A stretch of DNA of 64,000 nucleotides from Ignisphaera sp. (GTDB taxonomy: Archaea; Thermoproteota; Thermoprotei_A; Sulfolobales; Ignisphaeraceae). This document shows positions 19,022-28,762 of this stretch, in pieces; positions within the stretch are counted from its first letter, which is position 1, and the number at the start of each line of letters is the position of its first letter. Below the pieces are notes generated by a model. It worked only from the letters and a program-made list of their open reading frames with translations, was not told where the DNA came from and ran no database searches. Location of the stretch: the NCBI GenBank assembly GCA_038831005.1, contig JAWBKZ010000003.1, forward strand, positions 124,001 through 188,000, in the 5' to 3' direction. The translations under genes and the position numbers were made by a program.

Positions 19022-20068
19022 TTGGAGATTATATGGAGCCATGTTTCGAGTCCTAGTGGCTATAGAGATGGTGTATATAGTGTATGTGTTTCTAGCGGTA
19101 TTGTGTATGCTGTTGGTTTCGATGAGCTGATGGGCTACGGTAAACAGAGGTATCGTGTAGAAGGTGTAGATGCTAGAGATGGGCATATGATAGCTAAATG
19201 GGTTGACGATAAAGCACATTCCTTCGCATCTCTATACAGCTGTACAGCTGTTGGCGACCGTATCTATGTTTTTGGTGCAACAGATAGATTCTGGACCATT
19301 ATGGTATTCGATAAACTTCTCAACCCCGTGAAGAGAGTAGATAGAGAGAAGCCATATATATTACCGTTTTCTGTAGTTAATGTGGGTAGATATATCTATG
19401 TAGCAGGTGTAGAGATAACTCCTACAGGTTCTACAGCTATCCATGTATCTAGGATATCTATAGACGATCTATCTATAGTCAATAGCTATACATCTAATCC
19501 AAAAGATAGAGGTGCAGGTGCATACTCTATAGCGTATAACAAGAAAATGAAGCAGATTATTGTTGGAGGATTCGATAAAATTGATGGTGTATCCAACTGG
19601 AGAATAGAGTATCTAACCGAAGACCTCAACCTGATCAAGATATCTAGACCCAGTGTAAAGGGATCGATAACTGGTTTAGCTCTTGATGCAGATGGATTCA
19701 TATATACAGCAGGTAGAACACGTATAGCTAGAATCAGTAGAGAAGGAGAAACACTAAACACAGTTACATCACCACAAGCAGTCAAGATATATACATCACA
19801 AGAATCTCTACCAATACTAGGAACAAATATAGCTGTAGCAACAGACAACGAAGCATATATACTCACAAATGATACACTATCGATAGTAGAGGCAATAAGA
19901 CTCTCTAGAGGACCACAAATACTATCAATGATGCTAGGATCTATGGATGCAGATAACGAGAGAATATATCTAGCATCAACACAAATAGCAACAAAAGATG
20001 ATTGGAACTGGTCAATACTAGCTCTAAAACCAAGAGGAAGAGGATTCCTAAGACTCTTCAGAAGATAA
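19022..20068 (+). CDS. beta-propeller-like protein of unknown function
   Basis: TTG 19022 has GGTGAT 5 nt upstream. The 348 residues contain repeated blade-like units with the pattern xxYVAGxxx or xxYAVGxxx followed by a turn and an IxRIS or VxRV strand, as in WD40/NHL/YVTN-type propellers of about six or seven blades. No signal peptide or membrane helix is visible, so it would be cytosolic. It closes the rightward part of the surface locus. The coding strand shifts from T/G-rich at the 5' end to A/C-rich at the 3' end. Confidence 0.6.
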   Translation: MEIIWSHVSSPSGYRDGVYSVCVSSGIVYAVGFDELMGYGKQRYRVEGVDARDGHMIAKWVDDKAHSFASLYSCTAVGDRIYVFGATDRFWTIMVFDKLLNPVKRVDREKPYILPFSVVNVGRYIYVAGVEITPTGSTAIHVSRISIDDLSIVNSYTSNPKDRGAGAYSIAYNKKMKQIIVGGFDKIDGVSNWRIEYLTEDLNLIKISRPSVKGSITGLALDADGFIYTAGRTRIARISREGETLNTVTSPQAVKIYTSQESLPILGTNIAVATDNEAYILTNDTLSIVEAIRLSRGPQILSMMLGSMDADNERIYLASTQIATKDDWNWSILALKPRGRGFLRLFRR

Positions 20069-20279
20069 ACCTGGTACTAATATAACCATTCTAATAAACA
20101 TTATACACCATCTAAAACACAGTAACTAAACCAATGAAGTGAAGAGATCAACAGAAATTCTAAAGTGATATAACTACATATACTTATATCTAGCGTAACA
20201 ATAATGCATAAAAATTGTGTATAAAAACATATAACAATGTTCTCCGCATAGTGCAGTTGTATATATAGAGAAATAGACT

Positions 20280-21950
20280 CTATCTATAGAAAGGTACCAC
20301 ACCTATAAACTCTAACCCAACTGTAAAATCTGCATCATTTCTTAGCCCTGTTCCATAGCTGTCTTGAAATGCTACTGCTATCCAGTATCTACCTGTTGAT
20401 GGAAGAGGTACATATATTGATTGAGATATTTTCGCAAAATAGTTATCTCTACCGAAATCTGTTACACGTGTTTTGTGATAATTGCATATCTCTTGGTATC
20501 TATACTCTCTAATTATATACTCGTTATTGTCTCTATCTATAAGCAGTATCCTTAAAACCCAATCAGTTCTATCAATATCATTAAGCTGATTTTCATCAGG
20601 ATGAGAATTATCGTGAAAGAATATGTTCATGTATAGAGCTACACCAGAATATACACTTCCATCTATTGATCCATCATCTGAACCCAAGGCTCTACCTATC
20701 TGCAGAAGCTTTAAAGTAAGTGGAACAGTAGTCCAATCACTTAAATCATCATTTCCATACATATCATTGGTTCTAGAGCTATTACCGTAATACGCATCTT
20801 CTGTTATAAATATTATCTCGTTTAAACCATTTCCATCTATATCACCTATAAACAGATATGGATAATAAGATGACTCGCCAGTAACCGAATTCTCCGAGGC
20901 CATCCTCATGAATCTAGCTACATATGTAGCAAAACCATTCAAATATATCCTAATTGAGCTATCTGTAGTTCCATAGTACCAGGTACCTATTGCTGGTAGA
21001 TCTATACCGCTACATCCGCTCGGTACTGTAGAAGAACAGGCAATAATAGTGTTATCTTTTTTTATCTGGATAACACCTGTATAGTTATTTATGACAATTC
21101 TATAGCCATTGCCAGTTAATGTATATTGTTTACCACCTATTGTTATCTTTTCTTGACCTGTAAATGCTGGACCAGATATCATTATCGTGAATCTCGGTGG
21201 TATATCTTCATTAGGTTTACTCATCTTTTCTCTAACCCAGCTAGGATCATAACCGATTACTGCAACACCAAAAGCTACACCACTACTCTCTGTTTCAACG
21301 GTTGCATTTATGAATTCTGCTTCTTGACCTGGTGGAAGCAGCAATAGTTTTGATGATTTTACTCCTCTGTATCTCTCTTGAGTCATACTTCTTGTGTATG
21401 GTTTTGCTATAAGACTTCTATTTACATCAAATATTTCTTGTAGATCTTCTGGAGAATTTATGTTGTCGAATGTTATAGATATCATGTAGGTTGTGTTAGC
21501 TCTAACAGCATAAGCTTTTATTAGAGGTTCATGTATATCTACAACTGTTCCACCAGGTGTTACAATAGCTATGTATTCGTAATCTCGTCTACACGTTATT
21601 GCTCTATATGTTGGTATTACACATGAACTACATATACCTTGGGAAACAATGTTTATTGCATCTACAACTTGTATAGAGCCTGTGTAGTCTTTTATTATCA
21701 TTTTGTCTATAACTATATCGCTTGAACCTATATTCTTGATCTCAACACTATTCATGGTTTTATTTAACACAAGCTGATGTATTTCATGGGAATGTGAATA
21801 TCTCACAATATTTCTGAATGCTATAGAACTGGTGTATGCAGAATGCATCATATTGAGTATAACATATGTGGATACTACCAAAACTACTAGAGAGATCATG
21901 AATGAAATAAATGCTGTTGAAATACCCTTACCTAGTCTAGATCTATCCAT
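20280..21950 (-). CDS. large pilin-like surface protein with shared C-terminal module (1)
   Basis: Last gene of the five-gene pilin-like operon; ATG 21950 follows GGTGGTGA. The N-terminus MDRSRLGKG then ISTAFISFMISLVVLVVS is a class III prepilin-like signal and assembly helix. A beta-rich middle contains a CSSC motif. From about residue 360 to the end is a module of about 190 residues beginning YLFIGDIDGNGLNEIIF and ending FTVGLEFIGV, shared with the two genes upstream. DxDGNGxxE resembles a calcium-binding loop. At 556 residues it is far larger than ordinary archaeal pilins, suggesting a tip adhesin or structural surface fibre. Confidence 0.75.
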   Translation of the reverse strand: MDRSRLGKGISTAFISFMISLVVLVVSTYVILNMMHSAYTSSIAFRNIVRYSHSHEIHQLVLNKTMNSVEIKNIGSSDIVIDKMIIKDYTGSIQVVDAINIVSQGICSSCVIPTYRAITCRRDYEYIAIVTPGGTVVDIHEPLIKAYAVRANTTYMISITFDNINSPEDLQEIFDVNRSLIAKPYTRSMTQERYRGVKSSKLLLLPPGQEAEFINATVETESSGVAFGVAVIGYDPSWVREKMSKPNEDIPPRFTIMISGPAFTGQEKITIGGKQYTLTGNGYRIVINNYTGVIQIKKDNTIIACSSTVPSGCSGIDLPAIGTWYYGTTDSSIRIYLNGFATYVARFMRMASENSVTGESSYYPYLFIGDIDGNGLNEIIFITEDAYYGNSSRTNDMYGNDDLSDWTTVPLTLKLLQIGRALGSDDGSIDGSVYSGVALYMNIFFHDNSHPDENQLNDIDRTDWVLRILLIDRDNNEYIIREYRYQEICNYHKTRVTDFGRDNYFAKISQSIYVPLPSTGRYWIAVAFQDSYGTGLRNDADFTVGLEFIGVVPFYR

Positions 21951-21961
21951 AGATTCACCAC

Positions 21962-23431
21962 CTAGCGACTAGAGAGAGCTATACCTATATACTCTAACCC
22001 GATTATTAAATCTGTATCATTTCTATTAACTTCGCGACTATAGGGATCTAGAAACTCTATAGCTAGATAGTAAATGTTCCCTGTTTTCGGTATATGTATA
22101 GTGAAGTCCTTAGCTATATATGATATAGAGAATGGCTTTACATTTCTATATCTATTAAGCTCATAGTAGCTAAGCTGGGTACTGTATATAAACAATCTAG
22201 TAGAAGCATCATAGAGACCAACCCTCATTATAACCCTATTATCGTTATCACTTATATCATCTCCAGAACTATCCCAGAAAAACATCCTCATACTGAGTAT
22301 AGCTGAAGAATACATATTGCTATCTATAGGTACACCAGTAAAAACAATTCTCATAGGATTAACCGTAGAGTCTATATAATAGAGATCACTCGTATCTTCT
22401 CTGATGTAGTCATTAACTCTCGTTCTACTACCTGTTGTGAAATCTTGTGTAACAAATATTATCTCTACATTACTGTTATTGTTTATATCGCCTACAAATA
22501 TATATGGATCTAGACCAACAACACCTGATATACTTCTACTCGCATTATATAGTGTAATTCTATCTGCTCTACCATTTAGAACTAGATTGCAGAAACTAGA
22601 TCTATTTATATAGCATGTATGTATACCCAAGCCCAGGTTTATAGATCCTGTGAAATTCTCTATCTTGAGCCTATATCTAGCAGGAGCTACCCCAGCTATA
22701 CTCATTATCGAGTCACCAACTCTTATATAGGAATTAGATCTACCTCTCCCTATAGCAAGTATATTTAGTTTTTTGGTTACAGGATCTGCTACACCTATGA
22801 ACACTAGTGAGGCATTGAGTTGTGCTTCTACATTTATGTTTATACCAGATGCATTTATTATGGGGGTTAATGACGTAGTAGTATTTATTGCACCTCTATA
22901 CATAATTGACTTATTTTCTAAGAACTTCAGCAGTTCAGAAGTTGATTTAAGCATAACACCACCATATATAGTGGTCATAGGTATTCCTAGTGTTTTCTCA
23001 AGAGCTATAGCATAGAATTCGGGGCTTACAGAGAATACTCTACCGTTTTCAGTAATGATGGCTATAGGTATATAGCCTAGACAGCTAACCATAGATGTAT
23101 CTTCAGGTCTGAGGATCGTTGATGATATATTGCATAGTTTATTAGATGATACATCAATAACTATTTTCGTGCCACCACTACTAACCGCAACTATATGTGT
23201 TATACGTGATACTGTAGAACCAACATTCTTTATATTTAATACATTCTCTATCAAAAATGGAACAAGCTTCTCATTAACATAGCTACTAGGTGTAGCTACA
23301 ACTTGTTGCTGGATCAACAATACTGAATAGAAGTTTAGAATTAGATAAAATATAGAAATAGCTATAATAGAGAAAGCAATAACAACAGCAACACCTTCAG
23401 CAATACCTCTCCTCAATTTATTACATACCAT
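21962..23431 (-). CDS. large pilin-like surface protein with shared C-terminal module (2)
   Basis: ATG 23431 has AGGTGAAG 6 nt upstream; 11 bp separate its stop from the next gene. The N-terminus MVCNKLRRG then IAEGVAVVIAFSIIAIS is prepilin-like, with a charged residue early in the mature helix. The C-terminal about 185 residues align with the modules of the two flanking genes: YIFVGDINNNSNVEIIF, SRTRVNDY, MFFWDSSGDD, PKTGNIYYLAIEFLDPY, DLIIGLEYIGI. The middle section is divergent, which is what a surface-exposed variable region would look like. Confidence 0.75.
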   Translation of the reverse strand: MVCNKLRRGIAEGVAVVIAFSIIAISIFYLILNFYSVLLIQQQVVATPSSYVNEKLVPFLIENVLNIKNVGSTVSRITHIVAVSSGGTKIVIDVSSNKLCNISSTILRPEDTSMVSCLGYIPIAIITENGRVFSVSPEFYAIALEKTLGIPMTTIYGGVMLKSTSELLKFLENKSIMYRGAINTTTSLTPIINASGININVEAQLNASLVFIGVADPVTKKLNILAIGRGRSNSYIRVGDSIMSIAGVAPARYRLKIENFTGSINLGLGIHTCYINRSSFCNLVLNGRADRITLYNASRSISGVVGLDPYIFVGDINNNSNVEIIFVTQDFTTGSRTRVNDYIREDTSDLYYIDSTVNPMRIVFTGVPIDSNMYSSAILSMRMFFWDSSGDDISDNDNRVIMRVGLYDASTRLFIYSTQLSYYELNRYRNVKPFSISYIAKDFTIHIPKTGNIYYLAIEFLDPYSREVNRNDTDLIIGLEYIGIALSSR

Positions 23432-23447
23432 ATAACTTCACCTAAAA

Positions 23448-25031
23448 TCAGCTTATCGGTAATATAGATAGAGACTCTATATAGAGAGTGAAATCAAGAT
23501 CATCTAGATTACCGTTATAGTGATAAGGATCTTGGATAGCTATAAACACATAGAACTTCTTTTCACCAGTTTCTCTCGGTGGAAGAGGTATGAATACTAA
23601 GCTACTTTGTGCTTGTGCTGTTGGTGGAGAAGTATCTTCGTATCTCGTTAACTCTCTAAAAGTATAGCTTCTATAGCTATAGATAGCTCCATTCTCGTCA
23701 ACAAGACCAACAAGCATTATAGGTCTATCGACAGATATTCCAGTAGCATCGCTACCCTCATTATCATGAAACCTATAGTTAACAGCAATAACAACAGCAC
23801 TACTATCATAATTAGATACAACATAATCTCTATACACCAGGACAAGAGCTTGTGTAGAATAATCAAGTAAAGAATCAACATCTTCATTTCTAGTGTTGTA
23901 AGATCCCCCTGTTCTGTCTATTGATGTAAATAGTATTCCTGCTGAACCAGAGCTTTTGTCTGTGTTCATGAGCATTATGTATGGATTGTAGCTTGATTCT
24001 GAACCTGTTGAACGTACATATATCTCGATTCTATCAGCTCTACCACTCAAAACCAATGCACTATTGTTGAATGTATAATCAGCTATATCTTGGCTTGGTC
24101 GTGTAATGCTTTTCTCTCTAAGTCGTAGAATTTCTTGAGATGTTGATGGTGTAAAACCGTATATCTTTATCCTTGTATAAGTGTTTGTTGTTACCCCTCT
24201 GCCACCTATTGATAATACATTTGATGTAATGCTATCCGCTGTTATGAGTATGTTGTATCTTGATGTGTTTCTAGGATCATAACCTATCCATAGATTCCTT
24301 ATGTTCAAATTATTTATTCTTATCTCTGTGTTTGTATATACATTTTGTAGGCTCCATATGTGTTTTGTTGTTGTTCCTCCACTCATACCTTTTCCTAGGT
24401 CTGTGAATTGTGATATTCTTGTTGGATTATCTCTATTGTCTAGAGTAGATATGTTGAATGATTTTCTGAAGATAGATATGTTCCATATCTCATCATTTGG
24501 TGCTAGTTTCATGGGTATGAGCTGTATTGCTGAAGATATTCCTATAGGTATTGTTGTATTGAAGAGTTGTGATTGTATTTTCTGTAGATCTTCTGGTGTT
24601 AATACTGTGCTACTTATTACTGATCCTTCTACTGTTATTAGGTGTAGAGCTACTGTTCTTTGGTTTTGACATAGCGATGGAATTGGTATGGATATCAGAA
24701 CGGTTTGTCCTGACTTTATTGTTGTTTGTATATGTGTGTCTATATAGTGGTTTGTGTTTTCACAAGATATGTGTAGAATTGCTTTCTCTATCTCTATATC
24801 TGTTCCACCTATATTGGTTAAATATAGTTCTGAACTTGATGTATTAAGGAATGCCCTAATATCTCTACTCATCTCTTTCATAGCTATTGATACTCTTCTG
24901 GTTGTTGGGTTTTCATATAGTTGTTGATTATTTAGTAAAGCATAGTAGATGTGAACTGTTAGAGGTATTACTGATAGTATTAGAATTGAGAAGAATAGTA
25001 TAGCTATTATTATGTTTCCCTGACCCTTCAT
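23448..25031 (-). CDS. large pilin-like surface protein with shared C-terminal module (3)
   Basis: ATG 25031 is preceded by GAGGTGG with 7-nt spacing inside the end of the upstream gene. The start MKGQ then GNIIIAILFFSILILSVI has the archaeal KGQ prepilin cut-site style. Conserved C-terminal elements from about residue 345 are YNPYIMLMNTD, TRNEDVDSLLDYS, YRFHDNEGSD, RPIMLVGLVD and YVFIAIQDPYHYNGNLDDLDF. It has the weakest DxDGNG loop of the three (NTDKSSGSAGI). Codon bias reverses sharply inside the gene near 23900. Confidence 0.75.
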   Translation of the reverse strand: MKGQGNIIIAILFFSILILSVIPLTVHIYYALLNNQQLYENPTTRRVSIAMKEMSRDIRAFLNTSSSELYLTNIGGTDIEIEKAILHISCENTNHYIDTHIQTTIKSGQTVLISIPIPSLCQNQRTVALHLITVEGSVISSTVLTPEDLQKIQSQLFNTTIPIGISSAIQLIPMKLAPNDEIWNISIFRKSFNISTLDNRDNPTRISQFTDLGKGMSGGTTTKHIWSLQNVYTNTEIRINNLNIRNLWIGYDPRNTSRYNILITADSITSNVLSIGGRGVTTNTYTRIKIYGFTPSTSQEILRLREKSITRPSQDIADYTFNNSALVLSGRADRIEIYVRSTGSESSYNPYIMLMNTDKSSGSAGILFTSIDRTGGSYNTRNEDVDSLLDYSTQALVLVYRDYVVSNYDSSAVVIAVNYRFHDNEGSDATGISVDRPIMLVGLVDENGAIYSYRSYTFRELTRYEDTSPPTAQAQSSLVFIPLPPRETGEKKFYVFIAIQDPYHYNGNLDDLDFTLYIESLSILPIS

Positions 25032-25678
25032 CCTAGAGCCACCTCATGTACACCAACAATATAGGGTGTACCACCATGGATCGTAACTATAAATATTCTG
25101 GCTATAGATGTTTCTGGAAGCTGTATTCTGGCTATAGTGCTATCTCTACATAGACCTTGAGTAGATGTGTATCTACATACATTCTCAATTCTACAGATAT
25201 GTATAGTATCTGAAAGTGTGAAGCCCATAGATCTTGCATATGAACGGAAATCAACTATAGATCCTTCCCAAGGCACATACACTCTCTCCATAGATCCAGA
25301 GTATATAGATGAAGAATATATACAGTCTCTCCCAACATCATTACATATAACTCCATCACTATCTTCACGAGGATTATAGAAAGAGATAGAGTTACAAGGC
25401 AGATAAGATGTACCTACATCAACAGCAACAAAAAAATCACTTAGAGATCCATCAATTCTCTTGAACAAGAGCCATAGAGTAGATGCTCTATCATCATAAG
25501 ATATCTCGCTAACAAATATATTAACAGATTCTATCTGAAGATTATTCAATAAATCTAGCTGACTTCTATAGCCAGCAAGTACTGAAGAGAAGTAACTAAG
25601 CATAGCTACACCTACAACAACTGCAAGACCTATATACATGAATGTTGTAAGTAACTCACTCTGACCCTTTACAAACAT
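25028..25678 (-). CDS. pilin-like protein with cysteine-rich head
   Basis: About 216 residues; ATG 25678 fits the GGG site better than ATG 25684, two codons upstream. The leader MFVKGQ then SELLTTFMYIGLAVVVGVA is a class III signal of the KGQSE type. The head domain carries seven cysteines, enough for disulfide cross-linking in a surface protein of a hyperthermophile. Its stop overlaps the start of the next gene by 4 bases. It lacks the large C-terminal module. Confidence 0.7.
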   Translation of the reverse strand: MFVKGQSELLTTFMYIGLAVVVGVAMLSYFSSVLAGYRSQLDLLNNLQIESVNIFVSEISYDDRASTLWLLFKRIDGSLSDFFVAVDVGTSYLPCNSISFYNPREDSDGVICNDVGRDCIYSSSIYSGSMERVYVPWEGSIVDFRSYARSMGFTLSDTIHICRIENVCRYTSTQGLCRDSTIARIQLPETSIARIFIVTIHGGTPYIVGVHEVALG

Positions 25679-25728
25679 AACCATAATCCCTTACACCATA
25701 TATAATCTACTCTAGATAGATAAAAAAC

Positions 25729-26913
25729 CTAACTAAACTTGTAATCATATTCCTCAACTAGATGTGGAACATTGTTTATATAAGTCACAACAAGTATTGA
25801 TAATCTATCGACTTTAGCTTCATCTGGCATAGAACCTATATAAACAGCTCTAGCTATACCTTCGGCATGTAGATTGTTGCTATCAAGTTGTAGAACCATT
25901 TGGGTAGAGCTGTCTATCTTCCAGTCTACAACCTTTATATAGTCGCTATTGTTCCAGTAATCAACAAGTGTTGAACCTCCGTATGTTACTCTTACGAATC
26001 CTGGTGGTATAGGCATTATCTCTATAGCTAGTGTTGATCTTAGCGAATCTATGTCTATAGCTACCTCACTTTTTATCTCTACATTAACATTTCTCTCGAG
26101 TAGAGCATTATTTATATATACTCTTTCTGCAGAAACGTTAAACGATAGAATCCATGCACCTATCTGACCATTTGGAAGCTGTTGTGGTGTTAGATCTATC
26201 TTTCCTATCCTTGTATTTACATCAACTCTAACAATATCTCCTTCTTTAAGCTGGTACCAACTACCATTAACTGATATATGTGTTCCTCTAGGATTGCCCA
26301 GGTATGCAACTCTAAACTCTATAGATCCATATAATCTCCATACACGATTATTAGAATGAACCACTACTTTGTTATATCCTTTGGCTACTGGTTCTAGTTC
26401 TTTTGCTAGCTGTAGAACTAGAACAGCGTTTTTGTCTATCTCTAGCTCACATATCTCTATATAGCCTGTATCTGGATATCCTTTAGCTCTAGCATAGTAT
26501 TTAAAGCTATAGATAGTGTCTCTAGATACTACAGTAACATCATCAACTCTATGCATATATCTATTGATTATCCTTCCACCAACAACATCTCTAACAACAT
26601 CTGAACAATTGATATAGCTACTACCATTGAATAACGTAAGCCATATCTTGTTGCTGGTGTCAAGTCTTCTAAAAAGTAGAGCTATAGATCCTTTCGAAGA
26701 ATTAATAAGTCTCACAATAGTGCTTAACCTCTCGTGCTCAATAACCCTCTGGATAACTAGTAGATTCTGCTGTATACTGTAATCACTCTGCATATAGCTA
26801 AGAAAAGATACAGATAGAGCCACAGCTACTCCAAGCAATATTGCTAGAGCTACTGTATCTGATAGACCTCTACGTAGATTCCTAATATGTGTAGACATAT
26901 CCTCTACAACCAT
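25729..26913 (-). CDS. pilin-like protein, first gene of the surface operon
   Basis: The 394-residue protein has a longer leader (MVVEDMSTHIRNLRRG) before the assembly helix LSDTVALAILLGVAVALSV. The body is beta-rich and the C-terminus (LSILVVTYINNVPHLVEEY) resembles that of the 218-residue neighbour, but it has no copy of the 190-residue module. A TATA box about 25 bp upstream puts the transcript start at or next to the ATG, so this gene is probably translated leaderless while the downstream four have clear Shine-Dalgarno sites. Confidence 0.7.
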   Translation of the reverse strand: MVVEDMSTHIRNLRRGLSDTVALAILLGVAVALSVSFLSYMQSDYSIQQNLLVIQRVIEHERLSTIVRLINSSKGSIALLFRRLDTSNKIWLTLFNGSSYINCSDVVRDVVGGRIINRYMHRVDDVTVVSRDTIYSFKYYARAKGYPDTGYIEICELEIDKNAVLVLQLAKELEPVAKGYNKVVVHSNNRVWRLYGSIEFRVAYLGNPRGTHISVNGSWYQLKEGDIVRVDVNTRIGKIDLTPQQLPNGQIGAWILSFNVSAERVYINNALLERNVNVEIKSEVAIDIDSLRSTLAIEIMPIPPGFVRVTYGGSTLVDYWNNSDYIKVVDWKIDSSTQMVLQLDSNNLHAEGIARAVYIGSMPDEAKVDRLSILVVTYINNVPHLVEEYDYKFS

Positions 26914-26933
26914 CTATACTAAGTATAAAGCGC

Positions 26934-26943
26934 TATATAAATC
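26934..26943 (-). promoter_or_regulatory. TATA box of the pilin-like operon
   Basis: Read on the minus strand this is GATTTATATA. Its centre lies about 25 bp before ATG 26913, which predicts a leaderless transcript for the first gene of the operon. Confidence 0.55.
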
Positions 26944-27082
26944 TTAAACATGATGCTACACAATGATACTGATAATATGGTGCATTATATGGTAACTAAT
27001 CCCTACCTCATCGAAATATGTATAGGTAGTAGATTGTTGTTAGAGATCTTTAGAAAGAGTATTACCTGGCATAATGTTGTGT

Positions 27083-27640
27083 TTAACGATTTAGAGTTCT
27101 TTTTGCTAGAATCTCTAGAGTTTTTAGAATTATTTCTATTGCTTCTTGAGGAGAAAAACTCTCTGTGTTTATGATTATATCGAAGTCTGTATAATCGGTT
27201 ATATCTATTCCATAATATCTTCTGTATCTATCTCTCTCTACTTCTTCCCTCATTTTTGTTTCTCTAACAACTTCTTCAAATGGTTTTCTATCTCTTTCCG
27301 ATAATCTTCTGTATCGTATTTCTGGTTTCGCTATAACTGCTATCCTTAGATGCGCTAGTCCCTTTAATAGCCATGGAGCTGCATGACCATCTATAACTAT
27401 ACCCCCTTTTTTTGCTTCTTCTATAACCATATTGTCTAGGTAGAGATCTATTGATGGATCTTGTTGAGCTATTCTACTCAACTCTTCTATAGATACTCCT
27501 CTCTCTTGAGCTAGCTTTCTGAAGAAGAAACCCACGGATATGTGTCTAAGCCCTAGTCTTTCTGCCAAAAGCTTAGCTATAGTTGTTTTCCCACTTCCCG
27601 GTGGACCACCTATCGCTACAACTAGTCTAGATATATCCAA
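27083..27640 (-). CDS. cmk: cytidylate kinase
   Basis: Archaeal-type CMP/dCMP kinase, 185 residues. It starts with the P-loop AIGGPPGSGKTTIAKLLAE, followed by the CMP-binding helix (HISVGFFFRKLAQERG), the DGHAAPW segment and the lid region RLSERDRKPFEEVVRET. The archaeal secY-L34e-cmk neighbourhood is conserved, and here it lies 90 bp downstream of L34e on the same strand. Confidence 0.93.
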   Translation of the reverse strand: MDISRLVVAIGGPPGSGKTTIAKLLAERLGLRHISVGFFFRKLAQERGVSIEELSRIAQQDPSIDLYLDNMVIEEAKKGGIVIDGHAAPWLLKGLAHLRIAVIAKPEIRYRRLSERDRKPFEEVVRETKMREEVERDRYRRYYGIDITDYTDFDIIINTESFSPQEAIEIILKTLEILAKRTLNR

Positions 27641-27730
27641 GACTCTCTACCCAAACAGTAGATAGCTATATTCCAGCTGTATCTACTAGATATGGTTTAT
27701 AAGATATGTGAGGAATATAGAATGCGTTAC

Positions 27731-28018
27731 TTACTGTACAACTTGAGATGAGAATGTAGTTCTGATGACTCTCTTCAATACTATTCTAAGACACCTAGAA
27801 CACAACACTCCTCCAAACATTCTCTCAGGTCTTTTAGCTGTCTTAGGCAGTTTTCTTCTTTCACTATCCTTCATAGGTACACTAGGTAGCATGGCCCCAC
27901 ATCTACCACACCTCATAGGGGTATTCTTTCTTTTCTCGTAATGGATAACTGTTTCTCCACCAGGCGTTCTTCTATATACCCTCTTATACGATCTAGATCT
28001 ATAGAGTGGTCTAACCAA
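27731..28018 (-). CDS. rpl34e: 50S ribosomal protein L34e
   Basis: Large-subunit protein of archaea and eukaryotes. The 95-residue sequence begins MVRPLYRSRSYKRVYRRTPGG and carries a zinc ribbon (CGRCGAMLP then CSRCL). Upstream are 273 bp without a recognisable gene, then the EMC3-like gene; downstream is cmk. Confidence 0.95.
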   Translation of the reverse strand: MVRPLYRSRSYKRVYRRTPGGETVIHYEKRKNTPMRCGRCGAMLPSVPMKDSERRKLPKTAKRPERMFGGVLCSRCLRIVLKRVIRTTFSSQVVQ

Positions 28019-28291
28019 TTAAAGACACCTTCTTTAATCCTTCTTTAGTGTTTCTGAAGAGTTTCAGAAATAAAAGCTTTGATAAAAGATGGCTCTCTAT
28101 TTCTGGTAATCAGTTCAGCTAAATAGATATCTATGTTCTTTCACATTCTGTAGAATCGATTATTTGTTATTCATAAAACATGAGCTTCGGTACAGCTTAA
28201 CAAACATGCAGTTATTGGTGTAATCCATCTATAATCTATATCTAGCGCAGCTGAAATTATAGAGAGAAATAAGTATAGATATCAATTAATG

Positions 28292-28759
28292 TTACTCTAG
28301 ATATTTCTTTGCGTAATATGTGTATAGTGGTAGATATAAGAGGAAGACTAGGAAGAATATCCACGACATCTGCATTGAGCAGGTACCTCTATTGTTATCT
28401 GGAAACTGTATTGGTATTGGAGCTATACATGTATTAGCTATCTCAAGTACAAGCGGATTTCCTTCGGTATAGACTATGGATGCTGCAAATATGTATATGA
28501 ATATCGATGCTATGAATATTGACATAGGTATTAAGAATTGATAGAAGCTCAATCTAAATACTGTACTCTTTATTCTCTTGATCTGTGTAACTGCTATCTC
28601 TTTCTTCTTTCTACTGACATAAGCTTTCCTCATGCTTCTCTCTATCTTTGAGCCATCTTTAACCGAACTATACTTCCTTAATATCTTAATTATTGTGTAG
28701 AGAGCTAATGTGTTCATGGATATTGCTATAGCTAGTGCTAGAGCTAAGTATATACGCAA
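28292..28759 (-). CDS. EMC3/TMCO1-like (DUF106) membrane insertase
   Basis: A 155-residue membrane protein in the place, size and topology of the archaeal DUF106/Ylp1 proteins, distant relatives of YidC/Oxa1 that sit next to secY. It has an N-terminal helix, a Lys/Arg-rich cytoplasmic coiled segment (about residues 30-65) and two further helices. It lies 3 bp from the stop of secY and so is in the same transcript. Function in co-translational membrane insertion is by family. Confidence 0.8.
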   Translation of the reverse strand: MRIYLALALAIAISMNTLALYTIIKILRKYSSVKDGSKIERSMRKAYVSRKKKEIAVTQIKRIKSTVFRLSFYQFLIPMSIFIASIFIYIFAASIVYTEGNPLVLEIANTCIAPIPIQFPDNNRGTCSMQMSWIFFLVFLLYLPLYTYYAKKYLE

Positions 28760-28762
28760 AGG

